A DNA stretch of 64,000 nt from Gerris lacustris (Eukaryota; Arthropoda; Insecta; Hemiptera; Gerridae), in contig OX578280.1 in NCBI GenBank assembly GCA_951217055.1, positions 6,510,001 to 6,574,000 on the forward strand, read 5' to 3'. Shown one piece after another: positions 10,501-22,032 of the stretch. The notes below the pieces were generated by a model. That model was not told the origin of the DNA. It was given only the letters and a program-made list of their open reading frames with translations, and made no database searches. Position numbers and translations under genes: made by a program. Position 1 is the first letter of the stretch; each line of letters begins with the position of its first letter.

Positions 10501-12130
10501 TAGATATTTTTAGGGTTTTGTAGATACTTCTCAAAACCCTTATGCCGAGGGTGATGTGTCCGTCCGTCCGTCGCTCTTTGGTTCACAGGGCCCGAACAAT
10601 TTAAGCGAAAGTGATGAAATTTGAAAAACTGGTGCAACTTTTTGACCCAACCACAGGAAAAATATGCAGAAGTTCAAAATTTAATATGCGCATGCGCAAT
10701 TCGCAAAAATGTGGTAATCTAAAAAATTAATATTTTTTTTAAATTTTGAGTGGGGTATCAAATGAAAGATGCTGAAGAGTAGGACGCATATATATATATG
10801 ATTTTTTAAATGTTGCATTCCTTGTTGGGTAAAAAAATCAAAATATACCCAAAAATATTCCCCCCCCCCCAACCACTATACAACGGCTGGTCCTAAAATT
10901 TCGAAATAATTCATGCTAATGCCTTATTGTGGGGCAAAAATTCCGGGAGGGCATACCAAATTTTCAAAAATTGCCAATTTTGGGCGCGAAAATTTGAAGT
11001 GCGTCCAAAATTTTATTTTTTTTTAAATTTTTCATTCTTCATTGGTTTTATAAGTCAAAATATACCCCAAAAAACATTCCCCCCCCCCCAAACACTATAT
11101 AACGGCTGGTCCTAAAATTTCAAAATAATTCATGGCTATAGCTTATGGTGGAGCGATGAAAATGTTCTGAAAAAAATGTAATTTATCTAGTCGTTATTAC
11201 TAATGAAAAACATTGTGACCCCCCGGGGGATCGAACCCGGACCCTTGAGATCGAAGAAAAAAAAATCATTATTACATAACGGGCATGCTTAATCATCAAC
11301 AAAACCCTAAAAAGTGCTTGGACGCAAGTACTTCCCTGTGATTTTTTCTTTAAACTCTTTACTTGTTTCGTATAGTTTAAATATTGAATCCTGGTTTTTC
11401 AAAAATGGAGACACTGAATTTAGAGCGATTTTATATTTCATTTTTAGAGTTTTGTAGATACTTCTCAAAACCCTTATGCCGAGAGTGATGTGTCCGTCCG
11501 TCCGTCGCTCTTTGATTCATAGGGCCCGAACCATTTAAGCAAAGTGCTGAAATTTGAAACACCCAGTCACATCCAGTCCAACCACAGAAAAAAAATATGT
11601 GTGAGGCTCTCACGCATTAGAAGTGAAACTTTAGTTCTAGAATGCATTGCTCTCTTTCATTTTTTGACGAATTTATTAAAAATAAATGTTTGTTTTGATT
11701 TGCTGGTCTTTAAATAGATATAATACAATTAATCTGTAAAAATGTTACACTTAGACGAGGCTCGAATCGCAAACTTCGTTACACGATGTCACTATATATG
11801 AAAAAATTCACTCTACCGCCGCCAAATAAGTTTCACTTCAAAAATATACAGAAGTTAAAAATTAAATATGCGCATGCGCAATTCGCAATAATGTATATAT
11901 TTTTTTTCAATTTTCTAGTAGGGTGTCAAATAAAAGCTGCAGAATAGTAAGTTACAAATATAAATATATATATATATGCTTTTTAAAATGTTTAATTCCT
12001 TATTTGTTAAATGAGTTTAAATATACCCATCAAAAATTCTCTCCCCCCCCCCCCCTTCACCACTATATAACGGCTGGTCCTATAATTTCCAAATAATTCA
12101 TGCTAATACCTTATTGTATGGCGATGAAAA
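10500..12130. repeat. cluster of dispersed repeats in partial tandem
   Basis: Two repeat modules recur. One begins GGGTTTTGTAGATACTTCTC and carries CCGTCCGTCCGTCG; it occurs at about 10513 and 11448 and, reversed, at 46.66-46.77 kb. The other carries a C-run followed by CACTATATAACGGCTGG and occurs near 10873, 11093, 12060 and 20204. The first two of these are about 220 bp apart as a local duplication. No gene is present. Confidence 0.7.
11215..11300 (-). repeat. tRNA-like B-box segment
   Basis: The minus strand shows CCGGGTTCGATCCCCCGG, an excellent B-box/T-arm. An A-box-like GATTAAGCATGC lies upstream, across a T/A insertion. A complete cloverleaf is not visible, so this is a SINE or tRNA relic rather than a tRNA gene. 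Confidence 0.4.
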
Positions 12131-12417
12131 TTCCGGAAGCTCATCCCCGATTTTCAAAAATTGCCAATATTCTACGTAAAAAATGTGAAATGCGCCCAAA
12201 CCTTTATTTTTTTAAAATTTTGTTTTCAAATCAAATTTTTTTTAAAAAAAATTGGGGGCGGCTGCCCCTCCACATTAAACAGAGGGGGCAGCGCCCCCCT
12301 GTCCCTCCTGTTCCGCGGTCCCTGTTAGCGACTTCTCCAATTTGACGGCCTGTGTATCTCCGCCTTTAATTCATCATTCTATCATATTACATACTAGATA
12401 CCATGTCTTATCTCTTA

Positions 12418-13382
12418 GGGCTCATTCACACTGGGATTCCGGAATGCGATTCGTGTATGAGATTCAAAAACGTATCAAGATTCAGTATCTCGGCTGCTTC
12501 TTCCCCCCACTTTTTCTAGTTTTGATCCCACTTTTATTATACACAAACATATATATGTATTTAATTTTTAAATGATTAATTATATTTTATTTATTATTAT
12601 ATTCATAATTAACCTATTTTATTTAAAGTAAATAAAACAATTGAAAAAAATATATATTAAATAATATATTACATTGATTTATTAGTATATTTATATAATT
12701 AAAATAGGCAGAAATAGTCCTTAGGCCTCATTCACACTAGAGATTCCGGAATGCGATTCACGAATCGAAGATTCTAATGATACCAGGCGGCCTATGTATT
12801 TTGCTTATGTCCATTCAGATTACGATTCCGGTATGCGATTCTCAAATCGAGTATCCCGTCCCTGTGAGCCACCTCGATTCTTTTTAGAATTCTTCTTAGA
12901 AAGCGGCTCATGATACATTGCGCTATATGCCCCATTCAGACTAGGCCATTCTGAATCGCATTCTGCTTCAATCCTCTTGCTATTTATTTTCTTTAAATAA
13001 AATATTTTAATTATAAATTCATAATAATTACTGTAATATCATTAATTGTAATATTTTATTATAAATAATTTTATTTATGTTGCATAAAATATTTTAATTA
13101 TATAAATATATTAATAAATCAATGTAATATATTATTTAATATATATATTTTTTTTTCAATTGTTTTATTTACTTTAAATAAAATAGGTTAATTATGAATA
13201 TAATAATAAATAAAATATAATTAATCATTTAAAAATTAAATACATATATATGTTAGTGTATAAACAAAGTGGGATCAAAACTTGGAAAAGTGGGGGTGAG
13301 AAGCAGCCGAGATACTGAATCTTGATACTTTTTTGAATCTCATACACGAATCGCATTCCGGAATCCCAGTGTGAATGAGCCC
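12418..13382. mobile_element. 965-bp foldback Harbinger-type element
   Basis: Both ends begin GGGCTCATTCACACTGGG, and inverted arms of about 290-300 bp (12418-12705 and 13085-13382) are nearly complementary. TTA flanks both sides at 12415-12417 and 13383-13385, the 3-bp target typical of PIF/Harbinger. The central 12720-13000 contains a related but diverged TIR start (GCCTCATTCACACTAGAG), so it may be nested. There is no transposase. Confidence 0.82.
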
Positions 13383-13385
13383 TTA

Positions 13386-14328
13386 GAAATGATCAGTTGA
13401 AACTACATATAATTTTTTTTTTATTACATTCTCCTAAGTAAAATATATTAAAGTATATTATGAAAGAGCTAGTTTTGTGGTGATTCTTTCATCTATAAAT
13501 GAAGTAATAAAATTATATTAAATTAACTTTCTTTCCTTTTTTTTATATAAAAAAAAAAATAAGGAGGTCCTTTGTCCTTTGTAAAATCGGTAAGACTTAA
13601 TATCAAAAAGTTTTTTTTCTCCACTGAAATATCCGAACACAGGTCAAAAAAACAGTGTTTGATCTTTTCGCTAAAGAGCTGAAAATAAGGACAGAGAAGA
13701 CCCTCCTACTTATCAAAGTGCTTTATTTTATACCTCTTGACAAAACTACTTTTCGAAAACTCTGCCCAATTTAATTTAATAAGGACCCCTTACCCGGGTT
13801 AAAGTACATCATTATATTAAAATATATTTGAAAAAAAGAAAAGTTTTTTTAAAAGCATAAAGATAAACTGGAGAGAGAGGGAAAGAGAAAAAGTTACTAA
13901 ATGAGCGTTTAATTAGTTAGAAAAAAAAAAAAATACGAGAAGATTTAACCAACACTAATTATTATTTTTTATTTATATTTTAAGTGAAAAATAATCTCTA
14001 AATATTATTAAAGTAATTAAAATAAATTGTAGTGCGAAAGTTTTCTTTAAAAATATATATATATATAAGTATTATTAATGTAGTAAGTCGACAGCAACAG
14101 CAACTAAGCACAAAGTACTATAAGCAGCAACTTGTGTCCAAATAAATCACTATAGAAGAGAAAACATGACAAGTTTTTAGGTCTCTGAACTGTTGGTCTT
14201 CATTTAGTTTCTTGTCATTCTATAGACCTCAAACAACCCTGAGGCACCCCTATACTGTATGAAACCTTCTTAACTGGACAACACTGTACAAAACATATTT
14301 AAACTAAAAAAAAATCGGGTACAGGGTA
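13386..14328. other. AT-rich, no gene seen
   Basis: There are many A and T tracts and GAGAGAGAGGG-like purine runs near 13872. I found no supported exon. Confidence 0.45.
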
Positions 14329-15110
14329 CCTCGGAACTTTTCCTCACTTCAGAAGCCACTAAAGTGGCCTTTCCTGCTGCTTTGCAGCAGCAGGAAGCAG
14401 CATTGGACGTGGTCAGTACTTGGATGGGTGACCGTTTTATTATAATTTAATAATAAATGATAAAGACTAACTGATAATAATAATAATAATTTAATAATAA
14501 AGACTAACTGATTTATTATCATTCTAAAAAAAAAACCTTATTTTTAATACCTATATTATATTTAATTATTTGAAGTTTAGCGGTATTTTGACAGATGTAA
14601 ACAAACTTGGACATCATCAAAATTATCGCACTAATAAATAATTATATTCGCTTATAACTTTTAAACTAATTAATGGAATTTCATCGGGTTTTTTTTATAT
14701 TTGTTCCTTAATTTTTTCCGGTTCCAACAATATGCTATATGTCAAAAACCTATTTATACTTTCGGTATTATTAACCGTCAAAGTTTAAAAATTCAAAAAT
14801 TGATAACTTCAAAATGGCGGCCAAAATCAAAATGAAATTTGGTGGGCTTGTTTGTCATACAGAGAGGTACATTGGTGCCAAATTTCAACTCGATCAGGAC
14901 CATTTTTGATTTATTACGATTTTTTTTAAATTTTTGCTGATTCAGCAAACTGGGCTCAAGATGACGGAAAAAGTTAATTTCCTGGGCACCACTGCAGGTA
15001 AGGACTGATTTTTCTGCCAAGTTTCAACTCTCTAGGTTAAATACCTTGGGCGCTACGATGATAACACACATACACACACACATACCCTAAGATATACGGG
15101 AAGGAAAATG
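14329..15110 (+). mobile_element. 5S-derived element, copy 1
   Basis: A stretch at 14397-14434 (GCAGCATTGGACG then GTCAGTACTTGGATGGGTGACCG, separated by TG) matches the internal promoter half of insect 5S rRNA. It follows a GCTGCTTTGCAGCAGC hairpin. The body continues to about 15110 and ends in an ACACAC tract. An inverted copy occupies about 33780-34460. This resembles a SINE3-like unit, although 0.75 kb is long for one. Confidence 0.6.
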
Positions 15111-15348
15111 GATATATATTTTTTTATTTTGTTTATAATTTTATCTAGTTATAAAGCATATCGTAAACATTTTTATATTGGAATAAAAATAACACAAAAA
15201 GAAATAAAGCATTTGTAATCATATCTCTCTGTTCTGGCACACTGTTTATTATGTCACGAAATTTATCACAATGATTGTTTTTTGTATTGTTTTTTTTTCA
15301 TATACATACATGATATCCCTGTAGGATGGAGAAAAGGATTCAATTTAC

Positions 15349-15654
15349 ATGTGGTCAAATGAAATGAAATATTACGACAGCAGAGATGTTAAACCAATAT
15401 CGATATTGAATAGCAACTCTCCCCCCCCCCCCCCCCCAAAAAAAAAATCTATTTCTCAACTTCATAGTATCAAGAATCCAATAAATATAATAATATGCGT
15501 TATTTTTTGTGTAATGTACAATGAAGATTTTTCTTTTACTTTATTGTTACTGTTACACATATCTGAGTAAATATTTAGAGATTGACTATCTCTAAATATT
15601 TATACTATACTAGTAGTTCAGCGAACTCCCCCTCAAAAACTCTGAAAAAACATT
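15349..15654. other. C-run and AT-rich spacer
   Basis: A run of 17 C bases at 15421-15437 followed by A bases is the only notable feature. The open frame through it is not gene-like. Confidence 0.4.
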
Positions 15655-15850
15655 ATTTCTTGAAAACTATTCCGACGATTATTAATTTTTTTTAAAAAAA
15701 ATGAAGTCCATTTAAATAAGAATCTAATGGTATAAGTCGTTTTCCCGGGAAATATCTAGCTTCTAAGAAAATAATTTTAAACGCGGACAGTGAGAGGCCG
15801 GGTTCGATTCCCTGCTGGGAAGGTTATTTTTATAGTAATTCTAAACATTT
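15655..15850 (+). repeat. SINE-like repeat with B-box
   Basis: CCGGGTTCGATTCCCTGC at about 15798 is a B-box/T-arm. The preceding TTTCCCGGGAAATATCTAG and TTTAAACGCGGACAG recur at 36.5 kb (TTTAAACGTGGACGG) and partly at 35.14 kb. It is a dispersed Pol III-like repeat, and the A-box is not convincing. Confidence 0.45.
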
Positions 15851-16849
15851 TTTAAACAAATAAACCATATACATCGATTTTAATTTCTTAAAGGAACATC
15901 TATTCCAAATTTCAAGAAAAAATAAATACATTTTTTTTTTTTTTTTTTTTGTTTTTGAAAAAAGTCTAAATAACATTTTTTTAATAACAATTTTTTTTAT
16001 AAAAAAATAACTATATATATTTATTTTCCCAACTTGAAGTAAGATTAATGCCAAATTTCAAGATAAACAAAAATTAAATTAGAAAACAATTTTTTTGTTT
16101 TATTTTTTAAAAAATTTAAAAATGAAATTCATTAAATATAAAACTCATACGTTGTTTTTTATGACTTCAAAGAACATCTATGCCAAATTTGAAGAAAATC
16201 GAAAAAAGCGTTTGGCCGTAAGCGCGTAACAAACATTTTCAAGCGAAATGCAAAACGGTCTAGTACCTGGGGAAGACTGGGAACAAAAAAGTTAAAACAT
16301 AGACCTCGCTTCGCTCGGTCAATTATACTTTCAGTGATGGGACTACAAATATACCCTCCCTCCTCCCCCAAGTTGTAGTGGGGGGAGGGGCACTGGACCC
16401 CAGCAGCTGGGCCCAAAATTATTGGATTCACAGACAAAAATAAACATAATATTTGTTTATGTTTTGCATACGGCCCCTCGCCCCTCATCATTTACAAAGT
16501 GAAATAGCCGCAAAGTACATAATACACAATATTATGCTAATTTATGGAGGAATTATAATTTTATGGAAAACATGTACCTGCAGAATAATTTTAGTAACAG
16601 AAAAATTACAATTTTTAATGTTGATATTTGATACGATACTTTGAAATAATTCATACAACTTATTTGCATGAAATAAAATAATATATAAGTTAATATTGTG
16701 TATGAGTGTAATAAATTTCAAAATTAAGTACTATGCTAAATGCATTTTGTAAATTAGAGTCCTTTGTGTTTTATAAATTTAAATTAAAGATAATGAAATG
16801 TATTGTTTGCTTTCTTTAAAATCTTTAAAAATTAAACAAAGAATGTAAA
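15851..16849. other. repeat-like noncoding DNA
   Basis: Tracts such as ATGCCAAATTTCAAGA and CATCTATGCCAAATTTGAAG are typical of transposon 3' tails. The 110-residue minus-strand frame at 16159-16491 has no recognisable domain. Confidence 0.4.
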
Positions 16850-16960
16850 TTATTTTATCTACGATTGATACGAAATATAAACATTATATCTTTGTTTAGA
16901 TGCGTAGAAAGTGATTATTTACGTACTTGTATTCATTGCGCAAGCGCGTCTCATAGTTCT

Positions 16961-17016
16961 GAATAATTCCTCTTCTTTACCACGCTAGTGCGGTAAAGAA
17001 GAGGAATTCTTCAGCT
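16961..17016. repeat. hairpin in family B copy 2
   Basis: The arms 16961-16983 and 16994-17016 are complementary with one mismatch around a 10-nt loop. It is the same hairpin as at 1082-1137, in inverse orientation of the host repeat. Confidence 0.8.
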
Positions 17017-17112
17017 TTACGCACGATTAGCGAGTTTGTTCACATTTAACAAAACTAATTTGGTGTTCTTTTATTAAAGTAACTGTTTATATCGAGCTTT
17101 TAGTGAAAAACA

Positions 17113-17250
17113 ATGAGTGAATCAAGTGACTTTGACGAAAATGTGGAGAATAATACTCCTCCAGAAATAATTAATTCGGCAAAAAATTCAACTTAAGAAT
17201 TAATGCCATCTTTATCAAGAGAGAGATACAAACTTACATACAGCAAGTTT
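17113..17250 (+). pseudogene. transposon protein N-terminus remnant, family B copy 2
   Basis: ATG at 17113 opens MSESSDFDENVENNTPPEII and runs to a TAA where copy 1 reads CAA. The same frame then continues as LMPSLSRERYKLTYSKF before decaying. The acidic N-terminus followed by an ERYxLTYxKF motif resembles the first helices of tyrosine-recombinase-type (Crypton-like) transposon proteins found in animals. This is recognition by eye only. The catalytic domain is absent. Confidence 0.35.
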
Positions 17251-17556
17251 ATTTTTTTCTGTATTTATTATTTAAATCTAACAATCGTAGATAAAGTACG
17301 GTACGCAACTCGGTCGAAAACGGCATTTTGCATTGCTCGTGTGGTTTTACTACCCTCGCTGTCGCTCGGGTGCAAACTCCACACTCGCATGCAAAATGCT
17401 ACTTTCCGCACTCATCTCGTAATATACTATTACGTCTAGCACCAAGAAAATGTGTGGAATGTCTATAGCAGCAGAAACAACAGTTAAGCATGAATCAGCA
17501 AGAACATTCTCGAACAATGTCGATGAAAATGAAAGTAATGGAACACATTCGTTTGT

Positions 17557-18813
17557 GGGTCATTTCAAAATTTCGGTACAATTCGTGTCACAGGGTCATA
17601 AAAAGAAAAGTGTTTATCATAAAGTTTGAATTATTTTTTAAATATTACCTAAGAACATATGGGAACACAACCACTAAATTTTTGACAGGCTGGGGTCCAC
17701 TACTACGGAATTAAAAATATACATATATGCTATTTTCTCAAATGGTGGCCAAGTTCACCTAATTTTTTTTGCAAATCTAGAAACCAAAATTTAATTAAAC
17801 AATACGAGAGGTTATGAGAGTTCACCTGTATTTTCCATAAAGTGATCCAAAATGGTTAATTTCTGCTTATTAGCTTACTAAAAAACACATTTTATATGTG
17901 TCACGAGGTTTGTACCTCACTCCCTAAAATTTTTTAAAAATGACCACCACTCTTGTAGAGTAGCAATATTTGTTGCTCTAGCTTCATAAATAGGCAAAAC
18001 TAATTCAACATGCTGGATAGAATTAAGTTTTATTAGGTTACAATCCAGGGCTTCTTATCTTTTATGGTGGTTTAGTACTGAAAGTTAACGAGTATTTTTA
18101 TTCAACCTCACTCCCTAGACCATTATAATTAAATGAAGGAAAGTGATTTATTAGTATTGCTTTTAATTTATAGTTCAGTTTGTAGAATACAGTCTTGGAC
18201 ATAAGCTGGATCAACCTGGAGTCATCCCTGTTCACATAATATCTCATTTGGCACTAAAACCTCACTCCCTAGCCTCTCACTCCCTAGTCTAATTGACAAA
18301 TTCCATTCACCTAGGGAGTGAGAATCTTGATGAAACAATCAGATTTTACATTTTATTTCAGCTATTTTTGCCTTTTTTAAGTTGATTTACTTCAAGCCGT
18401 GACCACTCCTTATCACATTCCTCTAAATATTGACTTGTAATGTACTTATAATAATTATTTTTGTGAGCAAGATTTTTAATTTTTTAAACGGCCCAAATGT
18501 GATTTTGCTTCCTAAGAGCTCAATTAAATTAGTTTTTAAACAAATATTTTATAAAGCTATAATATTATTAATGTTATTAATAATATTTTATTAATTAATT
18601 TATTACGCTTCTCATTAACAAGACTTGAATCTCCCTCCCTAGATTCAATAGATTTTTTAAAAATCAATATTATTGGTGATTATGCGAGCATACAAAGGGA
18701 AGTTACTAGGGAGGCCATAAAGACATGGTAGCAGTGAAAAAAACTACAATTATTTCAAATTTTTTTTTGAAAAATTACCAAGGTTGAAATGCACCGAAAT
18801 TTTGAAATGACCC
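17557..18813. mobile_element. 1.26-kb TIR element, class unassigned
   Basis: The ends are GGGTCATTTCAAAATTTCGG on the left and the reverse complement on the right, with about 25 bp of matching termini. TTGT flanks both sides (17553-17556 and 18814-18817), suggesting a 4-bp duplication. The interior is non-coding and contains repeated CTCACTCCCTA motifs. Class is unassigned. Confidence 0.65.
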
Positions 18814-18951
18814 TTGTACTATTTGTGCCTGTCAGTAACCTTGATTAGCTCCTTCCAACTCCCTTATCCCTACTTCTACCCTTCTCCTTCCTTTCTCCTA
18901 CCTTGTATTATACCTTTAATCCGGCTTGTGTACAATTATGATAACATTAAT

Positions 18952-19163
18952 ATGATAAGATTAATAAACAGACGAGAAAGATATTGCCGGCTGGTTAGTA
19001 TAATATGATAAGATTAATAAACAGACGAGAAAGATATTGCCGGCTGGTTAGTATAATATGATAAGATTAATAAACAGACGAGAAAGATATTGCCGGCTGG
19101 TTAGTATAATATGATAAGATTAATAAACAGACGAGAAAGATATTGCCGGCTGGTTAGTAAATG
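18952..19163. repeat. 53-bp minisatellite, 4 copies
   Basis: Four nearly identical units begin ATGATAAGATTAATAAAC and include TATTGCCGGCTGGTTAG, at 53-bp spacing (18952, 19005 and onward). The array stops 25 bp from tubulin exon 5, inside the downstream intron. Confidence 0.95.
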
Positions 19164-19188
19164 ATAAAATGGAAATGATAAGATTTAC

Positions 19189-19359
19189 CTGTCCAGTGAG
19201 TCGGTTGAGATTGGTGTAAGTTGGGCGAGCCACGTTCAGTTTATTGGCGCAGATATCAAAGAGAGCTTCGTTATCCATTATAAAGCAACACGAAGACAAT
19301 TCCATGCAGGAGTGTGTCGTAAGTACAGCATTGTAAGGTTCCACGATCACTGGCGATAT
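19189..19359 (-). CDS. alpha-tubulin exon 5
   Basis: This exon has 57 codons in frame (phase 0 at both ends). The acceptor is TGTTGCAG and the donor is CAG|GTAAATC. The peptide starts [16 protein letters not shown] and ends [11 protein letters not shown], matching canonical alpha-tubulin VSTAVVEPYN to TNLNRLIGQ. By canonical numbering the nucleotide-contacting N206 (in MDNEAL), Y224 and N228 are kept. The region normally reading CRRNLDIE is CANKLNVA. The next exon should encode the rest of the protein but was not found between here and position 1. Confidence 0.93.
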
Positions 19360-19489
19360 CTGCAACAGTCAGGTTAAACTTTGTACTCAGCTTATAAGCA
19401 GAAATGTTACCGTATATTTTGTCATTTTACGTCTAATGTAAAATTAAAGTTTAGTCTATAAATTGATTAGAAGTACACCAAAGGGATAT

Positions 19490-19745
19490 TTTTGAAGTGA
19501 AACTTTTTTGGGCGCGGTTAAGTACATTGGCTTGGATGAAACGAAATGGCATGTAACGAAGTTTGTGATTCGAGACACTTCTAAGTGAAAGATTTTTTAT
19601 AGGTAAATGGTAGATCAACTGCCGGCTTTAGTGGGCAGTTAATTTACCTGTAAAAAAAATCTTTTACGTGGACGAGTCTCGATCCACCGACCTCGATTCA
19701 GCAGGCGTAAGGCGTGCTAACTATTAAACCATAGAGGTAGATGCC
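19490..19745 (-). repeat. tRNA-derived SINE-like repeat
   Basis: The minus strand reads CTATGGTTTAATAGTTAGCA (A-box-like) and then GGTGGATCGAGACTC (B-box-like), followed by a body with a TGAAAGATTTTTTATAGG foldback. Related pieces are at 3.6-3.86 and 11.75-11.85 kb. No target duplication was identified. Confidence 0.45.
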
Positions 19746-20715
19746 TTTTTAATACAAAGAATTGTTATACAGGGTGTGGCAAAATTTCGGCAACGGCCAA
19801 TTATCTCCGTTAATATTTGAGATATCAAACTGCGGTTTGGTGCTATTTTCATCATGTTCAAAAAACTACGTTTTTTGGTGGGTACCCATTTTCCCGCCAT
19901 TTTGGTTGCCAGCATATTAGATTCAACTTCAAAATTTCTAATTGGAACCCCTATACTGTGATACATATTTGGAAAGGCCTTTAAAAAAGAAAACATTTGC
20001 CGCAAACCAGAGCTTTTTATCTTTCGCCGTTTCAAAATGGCGGCTAGTTGAAATTACAAAATTGACATTTTTTGAGTGGGGTATCAATTGAAAGCTGCTG
20101 AAGAGCAGGATACAAATAAATATATGCTTTTTTTAAATTTTGCATTCTTTATTGGTTTCATGAGTTAAAATACACCAAAAAATCCCCCCCCCCCTCCCAA
20201 CCACTATATAACGGCTGGCCCTTAAAATTTGGTAATAATACATGGTAATACCTTATGGTGGGGCCATGAAAATTTCCTGAAAGAATGTAATTTACCTTGT
20301 CGTTATTACCGATAAAAAACATTTTGACCCCCGGGCCTTCCCGAAAAAACATTACTTGGACACAAGTACCTTTTACTTGTACTTGTGTCCAAGTACTTCC
20401 CTGTGATTTTTTTTCCATTGTTCCATTTTATATTTTGAAGCACTTCAAACAGTTTGTTTTGCGATAAAGTCAATTGTTTTTATGTTTTTCATTTTAAATA
20501 TGTAAATGAATTGGTACAAAAACGAAACCGAAATATATATTTTTGTTCTCAGGGCGTCACCCTCTTTCATAACACCCTACATGATGCATTTCCTTAAAAA
20601 AACATTTCAACCCCTAGTTGTTGAGGGATGATTTTCGAGGCTTCCCTCTAATTTTCCTGTGATCAGGTTATTACACATCCCATTACATAACTACAAATAT
20701 TCGGAGATGAGGTGC
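19746..20715. other. dispersed repeat tails, no gene
   Basis: A 103-residue minus-strand frame at 19724-20035 crosses sequence of the kind often found at transposon ends (TGTGGCAAAATTTCGG). A further copy of the CACTATATAACGGCTGG module is near 20204, followed by a foldback around TTGTACTTGTGTCCAAGTAC at about 20378. None of it is a supported gene. Confidence 0.45.
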
Positions 20716-20980
20716 GTTACAGACGTACAGACAAGCGCAGGTCTGTATAAGAGTCCTCGTTACAGACGTACAGACAAGCGCAGGTCTGTATAAGAGTCCT
20801 CGTTACATACGTACAGACAAGCGCAGGTCTGTATAAGAGTCCTCGTAACAGACGTACAGACAAGCGCAGGTCTGTATAAGAGTCCTCGTTACAGACGTAC
20901 AGACAAGCGACAAGCGCAGGTCTGTATAAGAGTCCTCGTTACAGACGTACAGACAAGCGCAGGTCTGTATAAGAGTCCTC
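20716..20980. repeat. 43-bp minisatellite, 6 copies
   Basis: The unit starts GTTACAGACGTACAGACAAG and ends AGAGTCCTC. The fifth unit has a short internal duplication of ACAAGCG. The peptide read through it is a by-product of the repeat. Confidence 0.95.
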
Positions 20981-21012
20981 GTTTTTATGCTACGGATCCT
21001 AAACATAAATAA

Positions 21013-22032
21013 TTTTATCTCCAGTAGGGAGAAAAATTATGATTTTGGATTAGTTTAGAGGGACTAAATAAAGAAAGTCTTTTCTTCCCTGAACTCAAAA
21101 AGTAGGGAGAAAAAGAAGGATTGCCAACTTAATTATTTTATAAATATTAGAGAATAAATGGCTAATGTAGTGAAGTTGTTGAAATCAGGTTGGTGACACT
21201 GGTTTTTCGACCTTATTATATCATTGTTTAAACCTGCATCTAAATAACCTTATATTTGAGTTTAATTGCAATTCTTATTTGTTTTTAATATTGAATCTCT
21301 TATATCTGCTATTAAAAGTGCCAACAATTATTGTTATTTATTGAAATAATAAATAAAACTGTGCAATGGATGAAGATGCGTTTTTTTTTCTCTCTACTGG
21401 AGATAAAATATTGTATGCAACTTGGGAGTAAAGTGCTATAATTTCCCCCTCGCAATAATTATCTCCCCCGGCTGCGCCTCGGGAGCTAATTAGAGTTATT
21501 CCCTCGGCTTCGACTCGGGATTTAGGGATCATGGTTCCTTCGGCTTCGCCTCAAGAACCAACTTATTCGCTCAGGGAATAATGGCCTACTTTACTCCCTG
21601 AGTGCATAATAGTTATTTATGCACCTAGGGATATTAATGTAAGATATTATTTCCCGCGTGACAGAGTTGATTCCTGAGGCAAAGGCGAAGTAATCAAGGC
21701 AACTAAATCCCGAGGCGAAGCCGAGGGTATTAGGTATCTTAATTCCCGAGTCGAAGCCGAGGGATTAATGCTAATTAGCACCCGAGGCGTAGCCGAGGGA
21801 GTTTAAAAGCAGTGGTGCCAACCTGATTTCAACCAATTCACTGCATTTGCTATTCATTTTCTACTATTTACAAAATAGTTAGGTTGGCGAACGTGGATTA
21901 TAATCCCGTTTTTACATTATTTCCCTGTTTTCACATTATTTCCCCGTTTTTAAGAACAGGGATGAAAAGACCATAATTATTACCTATAAACTAGCCCTGA
22001 AAAGTTACTTTTCGTCCCTATTGGAGATAAAT
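21013..22032. mobile_element. family E TIR element, copy 1
   Basis: The left end TTTTATCTCCAGTAGGGAG is matched inverted by TCCCTATTGGAGATAAA at the right. The interior has nested palindromic GC-rich islands such as CTCGGCTTCGCCTC and CGAGGCGAAGCCGAGG. A second copy is at 41663-42075. Confidence 0.6.

Larger units (their letters stand above)
16850..17440 (+). mobile_element. family B repeat, copy 2
   Basis: This copy is the reverse complement of copy 1, with the same hairpin, the same coding remnant and an inverted pair TTATCTACGATTG (16857) / CAATCGTAGATAA (about 17284). Downstream, GCATTTTGCATTGCTCG and CGCATGCAAAATGC form a second foldback. Confidence 0.65.

Noticed and set aside
11215..11300. 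tRNA gene
   Set aside because: The T-arm is good, but no complete cloverleaf or anticodon arm can be formed.
14225..14260. Minus-strand GVPQG, as in LINE reverse transcriptase
   Set aside because: Only five residues match and stops follow at once. No other reverse-transcriptase motif is nearby.
14397..14434. 5S rRNA gene
   Set aside because: Only the internal-promoter half matches and it is fused to repeat sequence.
1..19188. Tubulin exons 6 onward
   Set aside because: I looked on the minus strand for conserved downstream blocks and saw none. Short divergent exons could have been missed by eye.
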